From positions 1 through 6,423 of the forward strand of contig SCVQ01000308.1 in NCBI GenBank assembly GCA_004296865.1: a DNA stretch of 6,423 nt, in the 5' to 3' direction. This DNA is from Nitrospirota bacterium (GTDB lineage Bacteria; Nitrospirota; Nitrospiria; Nitrospirales; Nitrospiraceae). Of the stretch, positions 5,872-6,423 are shown in pieces (within the stretch, counting starts at the first letter, position 1; every line of letters begins with the position of its first letter). The notes under the pieces were generated by a model. That model was not told the DNA's origin. It saw nothing but the letters and a program-made list of their open reading frames with translations, and searched no databases. The translations under genes were made by a program, and so were the position numbers.

Positions 5872-6423
5872 TCAGAAGAGATATTCCAGCAACGTCACGA
5901 GACCGATGCCGCCCGACGGCAAGAGTGTCGCCTTCAGCACTGGGTGTTGCCTCCAATCTGCAAAGGCGCCTCCCCGCTCCGACTCGATCTCCTGGATGGT
6001 CAGATCGACCTGCTGGGCCTCCTCTTCCCATCCAGTCCCTCGCTCCTGGAGCAGCTTGAATTTGATGTCCGTGAGACTCCGGATGGCCGCCCACCTGGCT
6101 TCTTCTGCGGCCTGGCTCAGCATGATGGCGGACACAAAGGCATAGCCGGTGCTGAGCCCCCAGATCAGCAAGAGAGGAGGCGGAAAGTCCCAGTTGTCGA
6201 AGATCCGCATGCGCGCCACGATCATAAGGGACAGGACGATGAACGGATAGTAAATCAACTGGCTGACTACCGCCGTCCGCTTGGCGATCAAGCGGATATC
6301 GAGCCAGTCGTTCAGGCACTTGCGACTCCGAGTCTTGGCATGCTTCTCAATGAGGGCGCGGGGCCACCCGGTCGCCCCTTTGGTCATGCGTTTGATAAAG
6401 GCCTGGAACAAGCGCATGGCATC
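5872..6423 (-). CDS. Multi-spanning membrane protein, C-terminal part (5' end probably outside window)
   Basis: The frame is open to the window edge; the ATG at 6415-6417 may be the start, but two more in-frame codons precede it and no ribosome site is visible. Numbering from that ATG, a basic stretch (1-48) leads into a membrane helix at about 49-69 (VVSQLIYYPFIVLSLMIVARM), then RIFDNWDFPP and a second helix at about 80-101. A helical, probably cytoplasmic segment (103-147) follows, and a hydrophobic end containing GAFADW...HPVLKATLLPSGGIGLVTLLEYL. The YPFIVL...AR-x-RIFDNW and GAF...P...LLPSGG patterns recall the C-terminal part of large uncharacterised bacterial membrane proteins, which suggests that most of the protein lies upstream; this is recollection. 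No function can be assigned. It is followed 60 bases later by the HELAE gene, likely co-transcribed. Confidence 0.7.
   Translation of the reverse strand, partial: DAMRLFQAFIKRMTKGATGWPRALIEKHAKTRSRKCLNDWLDIRLIAKRTAVVSQLIYYPFIVLSLMIVARMRIFDNWDFPPPLLLIWGLSTGYAFVSAIMLSQAAEEARWAAIRSLTDIKFKLLQERGTGWEEEAQQVDLTIQEIESERGGAFADWRQHPVLKATLLPSGGIGLVTLLEYLF

Noticed and set aside
5699..6319. 206-residue minus-strand frame bridging the membrane-protein and HELAE genes
   Set aside because: It overlaps both better-supported genes out of frame, lacks family motifs, and its end is just the shifted translation of the HELAE gene's N-terminus.
1..6423. CRISPR array, tRNA, rRNA, transposase or prophage genes
   Set aside because: Reading both strands I found no regularly spaced repeats, cloverleaf-like sequence, transposase or integrase motifs, or phage structural genes.

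Overview
This is a GC-rich bacterial stretch holding seven coding regions on both strands. Both ends are cut inside genes. It looks chromosomal: I see no transposase, integrase, tRNA, rRNA or CRISPR array. The mix (a B12-type radical SAM enzyme, a Prx6-type peroxiredoxin, a short intergenic repeat built on CGYTTCAC) would fit an environmental bacterium such as a Nitrospirota member. That is a low-confidence guess from style, not from a marker gene.

Layout. 1-1956 (+): most of a B12-binding-type radical SAM protein, lacking its N-terminus. 1957-2072: a strong stem-loop terminator, probably shared, then a small repeat cluster. 2073-2708 (-): a 1-Cys peroxiredoxin with a clear Shine-Dalgarno and two palindromes in its upstream region. 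2913-3844 (-): two ORFs overlapping by ATGA that together spell one Lon-type (S16) protease domain. The catalytic Ser lies in the upstream, membrane-anchored product and the catalytic Lys in the downstream 73-residue product. 3845-4100: a divergent intergenic region with a T-tract hairpin and a weak promoter candidate. 4101-5009 (+): a protein with the cation diffusion facilitator (CDF) fold in which nearly all canonical metal ligands are replaced. 5065-5811 (-): a conserved-hypothetical protein with a HELAE motif. 5872-6423 (-): the C-terminal part of a multi-spanning membrane protein, upstream of the HELAE gene and probably in its operon.

The genes do not form one obvious pathway. The most distinctive items are the split Lon-like protease, which is either a real two-subunit active site or a frameshifted gene, and the ligand-depleted CDF protein. 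The HELAE protein and its membrane neighbour are a plausible uncharacterised pair.
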